In this document: piece after piece, positions 1-6,190 of the stretch
Layout of the letters: each line of letters opens with the position of its first letter
How positions within the stretch are numbered: the first letter of the stretch is position 1
From: Candidatus Pacearchaeota archaeon
Lineage (GTDB): Archaea; Nanoarchaeota; Nanoarchaeia; Pacearchaeales; GW2011-AR1
DNA: 6,637 bases
Direction of reading: 5' to 3'
Assembly: GCA_002690445.1 (NCBI GenBank)
Contig: NZER01000415.1
Location: 1 to 6,637 of the forward strand
The notes under the pieces: generated by a model
The model's database searches: none
What the model saw: the letters and a program-made list of their open reading frames with translations, nothing else
Told to the model about the DNA's origin: nothing
Made by a program: the position numbers and the translations under genes

Positions 1-105
1 ATAACGTGCGTTTAGGTCTTCCCTTGTCGTGGTCAATCCGAAGATTCGACCACCGTTAGCCGCGAGGGCTCTTACGATTCGATTGCTTTTTCTTGATGTG
101 TTCAT
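1..105 (-). CDS. Small hypothetical phage-type protein, 5' part only
   Basis: An ATG at 105-103 opens a frame that stays open to the left edge, giving 35 residues. The visible protein starts with a basic stretch (MNTSRKSNRIVR) followed by ALAANGGRIFGLTTTRED and LNARY. The pattern 'basic start, alanine helix, NGGRIFGLTTT' reads like real protein and recalls short phage proteins with a beta-rich core, but I cannot name the family with certainty. The start overlaps the end of the upstream basic zinc-finger-like gene by 50 bp in another frame, which is long even for a compact phage genome. No better in-frame ATG lies downstream; the only alternative I see is a TTG inside GGATTGACC. There is no clear Shine-Dalgarno sequence (GACGAAA precedes the ATG). 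The C-terminal part lies outside the window. Confidence 0.6.
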   Translation of the reverse strand, partial: MNTSRKSNRIVRALAANGGRIFGLTTTREDLNARY

Positions 106-403
106 TTTCGTCTTTTGAAGTGGGTATTATACGCTTTTTCTTCTTGGTTGTCAAGCGTTTTTTGCGAGGTTTTTTCGGTTTTTCGTTAAAAATCTTAGGC
201 GGTTTCGGGGCGTATTCTTTAGGCCATAGGACTGCCGTGCATTGTTCACAAGAAACAAGCTCTGGAGTTTCGTCTGTCGTTATCACAACCTCCCCTCCAT
301 AAGTGTTTTTAGCCGTTATTTTTTGGTGAATAGTCGAAGATTCCATTTCCGTTAAAAACTTGCAAAGCTGGCATTCCAAAAATACTGTTTTAGGCTCCTT
401 CAT
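56..403 (-). CDS. Hypothetical zinc-ribbon-like protein with lysine/arginine-rich tail
   Basis: This 115-residue protein is of unrecognised family. Two CxxC pairs, C11-x2-C14 and C52-x2-C55, are spaced like a small zinc ribbon, so one structural zinc site is likely (inference). The part between them is polar with a beta-like stretch (GGEVVITT). From about residue 67 the chain is proline- and lysine-rich (KPKKPRKKR, then KKKKR near 87-91) and probably disordered, which would suit nucleic-acid binding. The ATG at 403-401 lies inside the last codons of the dCMP deaminase gene (14-bp overlap), so translation is probably coupled. The AAGGAG just after the ATG is coding and has no suitable Met behind it. 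The 3' end overlaps the next small gene by 50 bp. Function unknown; a DNA- or RNA-binding accessory protein is a guess. Confidence 0.7.
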   Translation of the reverse strand: MKEPKTVFLECQLCKFLTEMESSTIHQKITAKNTYGGEVVITTDETPELVSCEQCTAVLWPKEYAPKPPKIFNEKPKKPRKKRLTTKKKKRIIPTSKDENEHIKKKQSNRKSPRG

Positions 404-863
404 TAATGAATTCTATGTTAATGTTTGCTTTTTTCAATAGTTTTAAGCCGTCGTCGTTTCTGTATTTTTCTCCATAAACCACCCTTGTTATTCCGCATTG
501 AATGATTAATTTGGAGCATTCCATACATGGGGAACAGGTTGCGTAAAGAGTTGCTCCGCCAGAGCCTTGGGTAGATTTCGCTAATTTAGAAATAGCATTG
601 CTTTCTGCGTGCAAAACTTCTGGCCTCGTTACTAGGCGGCGTTCTCTAAGGTCTTTTAGCGTGTCTCTGGGATAGGTTCCTGTATCTTCTTCCCATTCAC
701 AGGTGTTGTCAAATCCAGAAGGCGTTCCGTTGTATCCGTCACTTATGATCGTACCGTCTTTAACAATCAAGCATCCCACTTGTTTCCTCTTCGCTTTTGA
801 AAGAGTGGCCCAGCATTGAGCCATTTTCATATAAGTTCTATCTAGGAGGTCTTGATTAGGCAT
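390..863 (-). CDS. dCMP deaminase (zinc-dependent cytidine/deoxycytidylate deaminase family)
   Basis: A 157-residue protein of the usual length for phage and bacterial dCMP deaminases, which convert dCMP to dUMP and so feed thymidylate synthesis in the cytoplasm. The catalytic signature is complete: H85-A-E87 supplies the first zinc ligand and the proton-shuttling glutamate, and C110-S-P-C113-x2-C116 supplies the other two ligands (C110, C113). The N-terminal part has the family pattern KRKQVGCLIVKDG followed by GYNGTPSGFDN, the substrate-side loop of dCMP deaminases rather than of tRNA or guanine deaminases. It is the first gene after a 107-bp non-coding gap with its own promoter-like site, so it probably heads a transcription unit with the two small genes after it. 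The ATG at 863-861 is preceded by an AT-rich stretch without a Shine-Dalgarno sequence. A dTMP synthase partner is not in the window. Confidence 0.93.
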   Translation of the reverse strand: MPNQDLLDRTYMKMAQCWATLSKAKRKQVGCLIVKDGTIISDGYNGTPSGFDNTCEWEEDTGTYPRDTLKDLRERRLVTRPEVLHAESNAISKLAKSTQGSGGATLYATCSPCMECSKLIIQCGITRVVYGEKYRNDDGLKLLKKANINIEFINEGA

Positions 864-872
864 ATAAAATAA

Positions 873-898
873 CGCTTCGTAAATAATACTACAAAGCG
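873..898 (-). promoter_or_regulatory. Inverted repeat framing the -10 box, possible operator
   Basis: On the minus strand, CGCTTTGTA (898-890) and TACGAAGCG (881-873) form 9-bp arms with a single mismatch that would be a G-U wobble in RNA. The 8-base loop GTATTATT contains the whole -10 hexamer TATTAT. A palindrome centred on a -10 box is a common geometry for a repressor site. No repressor gene is visible here, so this is inference from position. Confidence 0.45.
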
Positions 899-911
899 CT
901 ATCTAAGTCAA
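883..911 (-). promoter_or_regulatory. Sigma70-type promoter of the deaminase cluster
   Basis: TTGACT (911-906), a 17-bp spacer and TATTAT (888-883) lie just upstream of the deaminase gene, in the only sizeable gap of the window. The expected transcription start, about 7 bases after the -10 box, is near 876 and would leave a leader of about 13 bases before the ATG at 863. The last part of the spacer, CTTTGTAG, is nearly identical to that of the promoter-like site in front of the polymerase gene. Expression from a host-type sigma70 polymerase would fit early or middle phage genes. Confidence 0.7.
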
Positions 912-933
912 GAATAATTGTTATCTATAGTCC

Positions 934-970
934 ACTGAAAGTCAAATTCCTTTTGGAAAATTTTTTCAGT
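934..970 (-). repeat. Imperfect hairpin after the membrane-protein gene, possible terminator or processing site
   Basis: It begins directly after the TAA stop. ACTGAAA (970-964) pairs with TTTCAGT (940-934) over 7 bp, and inside it TTCC (958-955) pairs with GGAA (950-947) around an AAAA loop; a short AAA/TTT stem joins the two with small bulges. There is no T-run after it on the minus strand, so it is not a classical intrinsic terminator. It may slow transcription, protect the 3' end of the upstream message or be a processing site. AT-rich sequence makes a chance fold possible. Confidence 0.4.
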
Positions 971-1174
971 TTACTCTTTTTCTTCTGCTTTGTCTGGCAC
1001 GAGCTTGGACACTTCTGTCTTAATTCCTTCTCTGAGAAAAGCTGCAATTGCAACTCCAAAAATAAACATTGTGGTTAACACGCCGCCGAGCTGGCCCAAG
1101 AAGAAGAGTACGATAGCGAATATAATTGCCGCACCAGCAGTTAGATAAGTCTTTTTGCCTTTTAATAGATTCAT
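971..1174 (-). CDS. Small membrane protein with two predicted spans, holin-like
   Basis: A 67-residue protein from the ATG at 1174-1172. It has a short positive N-terminus (MNLLKGKKTY), a first hydrophobic span at about residues 12-28 (AAIIFAIVLFFLGQLGG), a tight turn, a second span at about 32-48 (LTTMFIFGVAIAAFL) and a charged C-tail (REGIKTEVSKLVPDKAEEKE). The 'KGKKTY...LREGIKT' layout recalls small phage membrane proteins often annotated as holins or holin-like, but size and topology alone do not prove lysis activity. A TTG at 1204 would add 10 residues that overlap the end of the Clp gene; the ATG 13 bp after the Clp stop is the more natural start. No endolysin is seen next to it, which weakens the holin reading. 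It is probably co-transcribed with the polymerase and Clp genes. Confidence 0.75.
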   Translation of the reverse strand: MNLLKGKKTYLTAGAAIIFAIVLFFLGQLGGVLTTMFIFGVAIAAFLREGIKTEVSKLVPDKAEEKE

Positions 1175-1187
1175 AGTATGATTTACA

Positions 1188-3581
1188 CTATTTTGCTGGA
1201 GCAAGAAGTAATTTCTCCCCTTTTTTAAAAATTTTAATAGTTTCGCCGCTTTTAACTTTTTGGCCGATTATCATTAGGGATATTTCATCTTCGATGTTTT
1301 TTTGGATGGTTCTCTTAAGAAATCTGGCTCCATTTTTGGAGCTAGTTCCTTTATTAACTAAAAATTCTAACACTTTTGGTGTGCATTTCATGAAAATGTT
1401 CTGCTCTTTAAGCCTATCTGCTAGGTTTTTTAATTCCAAGCGAGCAATTTCCATGTTATTTTGCTTGCTTAATGGGCGAAATATAATAATCTCGTCCAAC
1501 CTGTTAACAAATTCTGGCTTGAATATTTTTTTTGCCTCAGAAAGTACATTTTTTCTGCTTTCCCTAAAGGAGGGCTCGTGTTCGCCGCCGCCAAACCCCA
1601 TTGTCTTTTGGGAATTAAAGGTGCTATGACCGACGTTTCCAGTAAGCAGAATTATAGAATTTTTAAAATTAGCGATCCTGCCATTTGAATCTTTTAGTTC
1701 ACCTTCGTCCATGATCTGCAATAGTATTTGACAAACATCTGAATGTGCTTTTTCTACTTCGTCAAATAAAACAACAGAATATGGTTTTTTTCTAATAGAT
1801 TCTGTGAGATACCCTCCGTCCTCAAAGCCAACATAGCCTGGTGACGCACCAATTAACCTGCTTATCGATGCTTTTTCTGAAAACTCGCTCATGTCTATGC
1901 GGATAATTTTATCTTCTCCACCAAAAACAGATTTCGCCAACATTTTTGCAGCAAAAGTTTTTCCAACTCCAGTTGTGCCCAAAAACAAAAAGCTTGCGAT
2001 GGGTTTGTTTCGGTCTCTAACTCCAGATTTAGATCTTAATATCGAAAGGGAAACTTTTTTGACCGCTTCTGGCTGGCCGATGACAAGCTCATTGAGATTT
2101 TTTTCTAAATTTAAAAATATTTCTGTCTCATCTTGTTTAAGTTCTGAAAGGGGTATTTTAGCTTTTTGTGAAACTACTTCGTAAATATCGTCCTCTGTTA
2201 CTTTTGGTGGGTTGTTTCCGATGCGCGTTGCCCACCCAAGCATAATTTCTTCATATTTTTCTTGCAATTCCTTTAGTTTTTTTTCGTCTTTGCACTTCTC
2301 TATTAGCCTCTCAAGGCTTTTGGCTTCTGGGGGCCTCTTGTAGTTTTTTGTTTTGCATTTTGACCCAACCTGATCAAGTATATCAATTGCTTTGTCTGGC
2401 AAGTGGCGATCAGTTATATATCTTCTTGACAAATCAACAATCATTTTACAGCAAACCTGAGAATAATCAACATTGTGAAACTCTTGATACTTGGGTGTGA
2501 GGCCCTCAAGAATTTTAACGGCATGTTCTTTTGTTGGTTCCTCTATGTAGAGTCTTTGAAACCTGCGGTCTAATCCCCCGTCTTTCGCAATCGTTTTTCT
2601 GTATTCCGAGGTTGTAGTCGCCCCGATACACCGTATTTTTCCGCGAGCAAGAAGAGGCTTGAGCATGTTGGCGGCGTCCATTGTGCCTTCTGCTCCGCCA
2701 GCGCCAATTAGAGTGTGAATCTCGTCGATAAAAACAATAAAATCTTCGTGAGTTGACAATTCTTCAATAACTTTTTTAAGCCTCTCTTCGAACTGACCCC
2801 TGTATTTTGTACCAGCAATTAATGCGCCCAAGTCTAAAGCAAAAATCTGCTTGCTTAATAGAAACTCTGGAGCTTCTCTTTTGACTATTCTTTGCGCTAG
2901 GGCCTCTACTAGAGCAGTTTTTCCAACTCCAGCTTCCCCAAGTAGGATTGGGTTATTTTTGTTTCTCCTGCAGAGGATTTCAGACATTTCTTCAATCTCT
3001 TGCTCTCGGCCAATCATCGGGTCATAGCCTTTTTCTAGGGCTATGAGATTGCAGTTAACCGCAAAAGATGCTAGTGCGGGAATTTTTTCCTGTTTAATTG
3101 ATTGTCTAGTTTCTTCCTGGCGAAGGTCTTCAATATCGAAAAACTTATCGAGCCTATTTAAAATTTCATCAAGATCAATTTCCAACATTTCAAAAAACTC
3201 TATAGCTGGGCAATCTTTGGTCTTTAAGAAGCTGTAGAACAAATGCTCGCAACTGACATAGGAGTGCTTTAGTTTTATAGCAAGCTTCCTCGCGTCCGTT
3301 AAGGCTTTTTTGATGCTTCTTGTATATTTGATATTGTCACAAGATTTTAGTTTTGTTCTTCCTTTTTTGAGGCAATCTATAGTTATTTCTTTTAGTTGTT
3401 CTTTTTCAATTTCCAATTCTTCAAAAATATCATTAATGACTGAATTTTCTGTGTTTAAAAATGCAAGAAAAAGGTGCTCCAAATCAGCAGTGCTTTTATT
3501 AAGGTTAAAAGCCTCTGCCTTGGCATCTTTCACGATCTTTTGCGCCCTTGGCGTAAAGTTGATTTGGTTTTGATCCATCAT
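1188..3581 (-). CDS. ClpC/ClpA-type AAA+ protein unfoldase
   Basis: A full-length 797-residue Hsp100 protein. Residues 8-150 hold the double Clp N-domain repeat (TPRAQKIVKDAK... and TRSIKKALTDAR...), which binds substrates or adaptors. D1 carries Walker A GEAGVGKT (215-222), pore loop KYRG (259-262), Walker B VFIDEIH (D286, E287) and arginine fingers R339/R340. A short middle segment (about 419-451) matches ClpC rather than the long coiled-coil of ClpB. D2 carries Walker A GTTGVGKT (535-542), pore loop GYVG (582-585), Walker B LFDE (D607, E608), sensor-1 N649, arginine finger R694 and sensor-2 GAR (751-753). The tripeptide MGF at 661-663 stands where ClpA and ClpC carry the IGL/LGF loop that docks on ClpP. 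The gene begins 11 bp after the polymerase stop; two adjacent ATGs (3581, 3578) are possible starts. No ClpP gene is visible, so it may use the host protease or act alone as a remodeller. Confidence 0.95.
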   Translation of the reverse strand: MMDQNQINFTPRAQKIVKDAKAEAFNLNKSTADLEHLFLAFLNTENSVINDIFEELEIEKEQLKEITIDCLKKGRTKLKSCDNIKYTRSIKKALTDARKLAIKLKHSYVSCEHLFYSFLKTKDCPAIEFFEMLEIDLDEILNRLDKFFDIEDLRQEETRQSIKQEKIPALASFAVNCNLIALEKGYDPMIGREQEIEEMSEILCRRNKNNPILLGEAGVGKTALVEALAQRIVKREAPEFLLSKQIFALDLGALIAGTKYRGQFEERLKKVIEELSTHEDFIVFIDEIHTLIGAGGAEGTMDAANMLKPLLARGKIRCIGATTTSEYRKTIAKDGGLDRRFQRLYIEEPTKEHAVKILEGLTPKYQEFHNVDYSQVCCKMIVDLSRRYITDRHLPDKAIDILDQVGSKCKTKNYKRPPEAKSLERLIEKCKDEKKLKELQEKYEEIMLGWATRIGNNPPKVTEDDIYEVVSQKAKIPLSELKQDETEIFLNLEKNLNELVIGQPEAVKKVSLSILRSKSGVRDRNKPIASFLFLGTTGVGKTFAAKMLAKSVFGGEDKIIRIDMSEFSEKASISRLIGASPGYVGFEDGGYLTESIRKKPYSVVLFDEVEKAHSDVCQILLQIMDEGELKDSNGRIANFKNSIILLTGNVGHSTFNSQKTMGFGGGEHEPSFRESRKNVLSEAKKIFKPEFVNRLDEIIIFRPLSKQNNMEIARLELKNLADRLKEQNIFMKCTPKVLEFLVNKGTSSKNGARFLKRTIQKNIEDEISLMIIGQKVKSGETIKIFKKGEKLLLAPAK

Positions 3582-3592
3582 TTAATTTTACA

Positions 3593-6154
3593 CTATTTCA
3601 AGTCACTTAATTTCATATAGATTTTGTCATCATATATACTAATCTTGTCTAAAAAAATGGTTCCGTCGCCTTTGCGGCCCTCAATATATACCACGTTTTC
3701 TTTTTTGGGTAATTTATTATCATTTTCTTCTAGGTATTCCGTAAGTTTTTTTTGTCTAGCGGTGTCTAATAGTATTCCATTAACAAATCCAAGCTCATCT
3801 GAAATATCGAGTTTTGCATATCTATTGCCGTTTCTGCTTTGCCTTTTGAAGCAGTCCTCTACTACTCCAACCATGTATACTCTTTCATTATTTTCTGCGG
3901 CCTCAACTTCATAGCTATTCATAAGAGGTTTGTCGTCAGAAAAAACACTCTTTAGCTTGACACTGTAAGAGTACCCTAAAAGTTTTTTTTCGAAAAACCA
4001 ATTTGCAAAATCTTCATATATTCTATTCTTTTCCCAAATTTCTTTATATTTACTATACTTCTTTTTAAATGTTTCAAATCTACTGTCTGACATTAACCTC
4101 CTATTGTCATCGGCAAGTAGCTGGCCTTTTGTCGCAGAGTCAATGGTTTTTAAAACATCATAATTAAATCTCTCAGCCAACTGTATGAAGTTTCGCTTCT
4201 CCCTATCGGTAAGAAGATTGAAAGATTGGGCCTCTAAGGCGAGCCTTGCGCGTTTGACTTTATACGCGTTCAAGGCCCCAGCTTGTATTAATGCGGATAA
4301 AACACCAATGTTTATTCCAGCTTGCTTTGCGCTAATAAAAATATCATACTTCGTAGGTTTATCTGATTCCCTAAAATCTTTTAAAGCTTGTAGAGTTTTT
4401 TGGCTCACGCCCTTTATGCTGTTTAAGCCGTATCTAATATTCCCGTCTTCTATTTTAAAATCCATATCTGACCTGCCTAAATCTGGCGGCAATAACTCGA
4501 TGCCAAAAAAAGGAAGCTCCGTCGTAATTTTTGAGATTTCTTCATGGGGAGCTGGCTCAAATTTAGTCATCTTAAGCAAGCTTAAGAAGAACTCTCTAGG
4601 ATAATTAAACTTTAAATACGTAGTCCACGCCGCAAGGGTCGCATAGGCTATAGAGTGTGACTTATTGAAAGAATAATTCGCGCTATCTTCTGCCACCCTC
4701 CATAAAACGTCGCCAATTTCTTCGCTTAAATTATTGTCTTTAATTTTTTTCTCGATTTTATTTTTCCACTTTGGCATTTCGCTTACTTTCTTTTTGCCAA
4801 TAATTCTTCTCAACTGTTCCGCTTCGTCAAGGGTGAACCCAACCTTTACTGCCATTTGCATCAACTGCTCTTGGTATAAGGGAATGCCGCCAGTATATTC
4901 CAAGATGTCATTAAAAAATTCATTAACACTTTGTGACTCGCCGCTCTTGGCGTACTCAACATATCGATCTGTAAATTCTAAAGCTCCAGGTCTTGCAATG
5001 GCGACCACGGCGCTGAGTTGCTCTAGGTTTTTGGGCCCGACCTTTTTGCAAACATTAAAGTTAGTAAACGCTTCAATTTGAAACAATCCCTGTGAGTGTC
5101 TAAAATCTTCTCTTAAATTTTTATATATATTTTTGTCTTCTAGGCTGACGGTGTCCATATCAAAATCAAGTTGCTTGCAAACGTCATAAATAACGCTTAA
5201 GGTTCTAAGCCCCAAAATGTCAAACTTAACCATGAGTTCGGCAATCCAGTTCATATCATATCCACTAACCAATTCTCCGTCATTGGTTTGCTGTAGCGGA
5301 CAAATCTCGTCTAGTTTATAATGTGAAATTGCAATTCCAGATGGGTGCACACCCGTGTTTTTGTTTAAGCCTTCTAGTTTTCTCGCTACGTCAAAAACTT
5401 CCTCATTATCGTCTACCCACTCTCTAAATTGTTCGCTTTCTCTGCGAGCCTGCGTGAGCGGCAAAACCTTGCCGTATTTTTTGGGTATTGTGTCGCTAAC
5501 TTCATTAACTTCTTGCTCGGAATAAATGCCCACAATTTTTCCGCATTCTTTTATGCAGAGTTTTCCGCTAAGAGTATTAAGCGTTAAAATTTTACAGGTT
5601 CGATCTGGGTGTTTTCTTTTTATATACTCAATGACTTCCGTGCGCCTTTCGTAGGCAATGTCATTATCAACATCCGCTAACAAAGAGCCGTCAAGGAACG
5701 TAACTCCATCTTTTTCTATTTTCTTTGCTCGGGATTTACTGACGAATCTTTCAAAAAAGAGATCGTATTTAATCGGGTCGACCTGCGTTACTCCAATCAA
5801 GAACAAAACAAGTGATCCCGCAGCACTTCCCCTGCCTGGGCCAGTTGGAATATCGCTTTCTTGGCAAAAGTGTAAAATGTCCCAATTTAAAAGTATGTAA
5901 TCAATAAACCCAAGCTCTTTTAGAATCTTAAGCTCCGTTCGGACTCTTGCGTAATATGCTTTTGAGTTTTTCTTTTTGTCGATCTTTTTTTCTTTAACCC
6001 CGTCTAGGCATAGCGCTCTTAGAAAGTCATAGTTTGAAGTCTTACGATCTAGCTCTAGGCGATCATAGTGCCTAGCCTCGATTTCGATCTTTGGTAACCT
6101 GACTCCAGGCGGAACGCAGTTTTCGTAAGCTGAGAAGTCTTCGGTAAAGCTCAT
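3593..6154 (-). CDS. DNA polymerase III alpha subunit, DnaE-like, lacking the PHP domain
   Basis: A replicative family C polymerase of 853 residues, against about 1,160 in cellular DnaE. Numbered from the ATG at 6154, motifs are GPGRGSAAGS (105-114), palm aspartates D161 and D163 in ADVDND, and the third aspartate D312 in VKFDILGLRT. Further motifs are ARPG (387-390), YQEQLMQ (427-433), SFNKSHS (495-501), a helix-hairpin-helix region near 575-591 (YGLNSIKGVSQ) and a C-terminal OB fold near 758-843. All three catalytic aspartates are kept. The N-terminal PHP domain is absent: an in-frame TAG at 6220-6218 shows it is not fused upstream. About 14 extra residues (around 139-159) lie before the catalytic pair compared with E. 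coli. I see no clear QxxLF-type clamp-binding motif. A TTG at 6190 could add 12 residues, but that codon overlaps the exonuclease end and is part of a -35 box. Confidence 0.95.
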   Translation of the reverse strand: MSFTEDFSAYENCVPPGVRLPKIEIEARHYDRLELDRKTSNYDFLRALCLDGVKEKKIDKKKNSKAYYARVRTELKILKELGFIDYILLNWDILHFCQESDIPTGPGRGSAAGSLVLFLIGVTQVDPIKYDLFFERFVSKSRAKKIEKDGVTFLDGSLLADVDNDIAYERRTEVIEYIKRKHPDRTCKILTLNTLSGKLCIKECGKIVGIYSEQEVNEVSDTIPKKYGKVLPLTQARRESEQFREWVDDNEEVFDVARKLEGLNKNTGVHPSGIAISHYKLDEICPLQQTNDGELVSGYDMNWIAELMVKFDILGLRTLSVIYDVCKQLDFDMDTVSLEDKNIYKNLREDFRHSQGLFQIEAFTNFNVCKKVGPKNLEQLSAVVAIARPGALEFTDRYVEYAKSGESQSVNEFFNDILEYTGGIPLYQEQLMQMAVKVGFTLDEAEQLRRIIGKKKVSEMPKWKNKIEKKIKDNNLSEEIGDVLWRVAEDSANYSFNKSHSIAYATLAAWTTYLKFNYPREFFLSLLKMTKFEPAPHEEISKITTELPFFGIELLPPDLGRSDMDFKIEDGNIRYGLNSIKGVSQKTLQALKDFRESDKPTKYDIFISAKQAGINIGVLSALIQAGALNAYKVKRARLALEAQSFNLLTDREKRNFIQLAERFNYDVLKTIDSATKGQLLADDNRRLMSDSRFETFKKKYSKYKEIWEKNRIYEDFANWFFEKKLLGYSYSVKLKSVFSDDKPLMNSYEVEAAENNERVYMVGVVEDCFKRQSRNGNRYAKLDISDELGFVNGILLDTARQKKLTEYLEENDNKLPKKENVVYIEGRKGDGTIFLDKISIYDDKIYMKLSDLK

Positions 6155-6161
6155 AAAAATA

Positions 6162-6190
6162 ATAGTACCACAAAGAAAATCAAATGTCAA
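6162..6190 (-). promoter_or_regulatory. Sigma70-type promoter in front of the polymerase gene
   Basis: Read on the minus strand, a perfect TTGACA (6190-6185), a 17-bp spacer and TACTAT (6167-6162), with TGG directly before the -10 box giving an extended -10. It starts inside the last codons of the exonuclease gene. The expected start site, about 7 bases past the -10 box, falls at about 6155, next to the polymerase ATG at 6154, so the message would be nearly leaderless. The spacer end CTTTGTGG matches the deaminase promoter. It would drive polymerase, Clp and the membrane protein as one unit. Confidence 0.65.

Larger units (their letters stand above)
864..970. other. Intergenic regulatory gap between the two gene clusters
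   Basis: This 107-bp stretch is the only sizeable non-coding gap in the window. Read on the minus strand it holds, in order, an imperfect hairpin just after the membrane-protein stop codon, a short AT-rich spacer, a sigma70-type promoter, and a 9-bp inverted repeat framing the -10 box. It ends at the deaminase ATG. I see no small ORF in it. The three elements are listed separately. Confidence 0.8.

Noticed and set aside
93..302. Open frame on the plus strand opposite the basic zinc-ribbon-like gene
   Set aside because: Its translation is low-complexity F/G/S-rich sequence mirroring the lysine-rich tail on the other strand; no start signal or family pattern.
940..966. Intrinsic terminator on the plus strand (TTCC-TTTT-GGAA followed by T-run)
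   Set aside because: The stem is only 4 bp and there is no plus-strand gene to terminate.
1175..1204. Membrane protein starting at the TTG at 1204
   Set aside because: It would overlap the Clp end and add polar residues before the KGKKTY start; the ATG at 1174 lies 13 bp after the Clp stop.
1294..3573. Several plus-strand open frames opposite the Clp gene
   Set aside because: The opposite strand encodes a complete, motif-verified ATPase; the plus frames read like reverse-complement shadows rich in S, F and L.
1188..3581. ClpB disaggregase identity
   Set aside because: The middle segment is about 30 residues, far shorter than the ClpB coiled-coil, and an MGF loop of the ClpA/ClpC type is present.
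3582..3640. Promoter for the Clp gene (TAAAAT before the ATG)
   Set aside because: No -35 box at a suitable distance, and the start site would fall at or inside the coding region.
5670..5740. Intein or homing element in the polymerase palm
   Set aside because: The extra segment is only about 14 residues, with no splice-junction residues or endonuclease motifs.
3624..5900. Plus-strand open frames opposite the polymerase gene
   Set aside because: Shadows of a strongly conserved polymerase; no recognisable domain or start signal.
6155..6190. Polymerase starting at the TTG at 6190
   Set aside because: The 12 added residues are hydrophobic and not family-like, and the bases form a -35/-10 promoter; the ATG at 6154 is preferred, though not proven.
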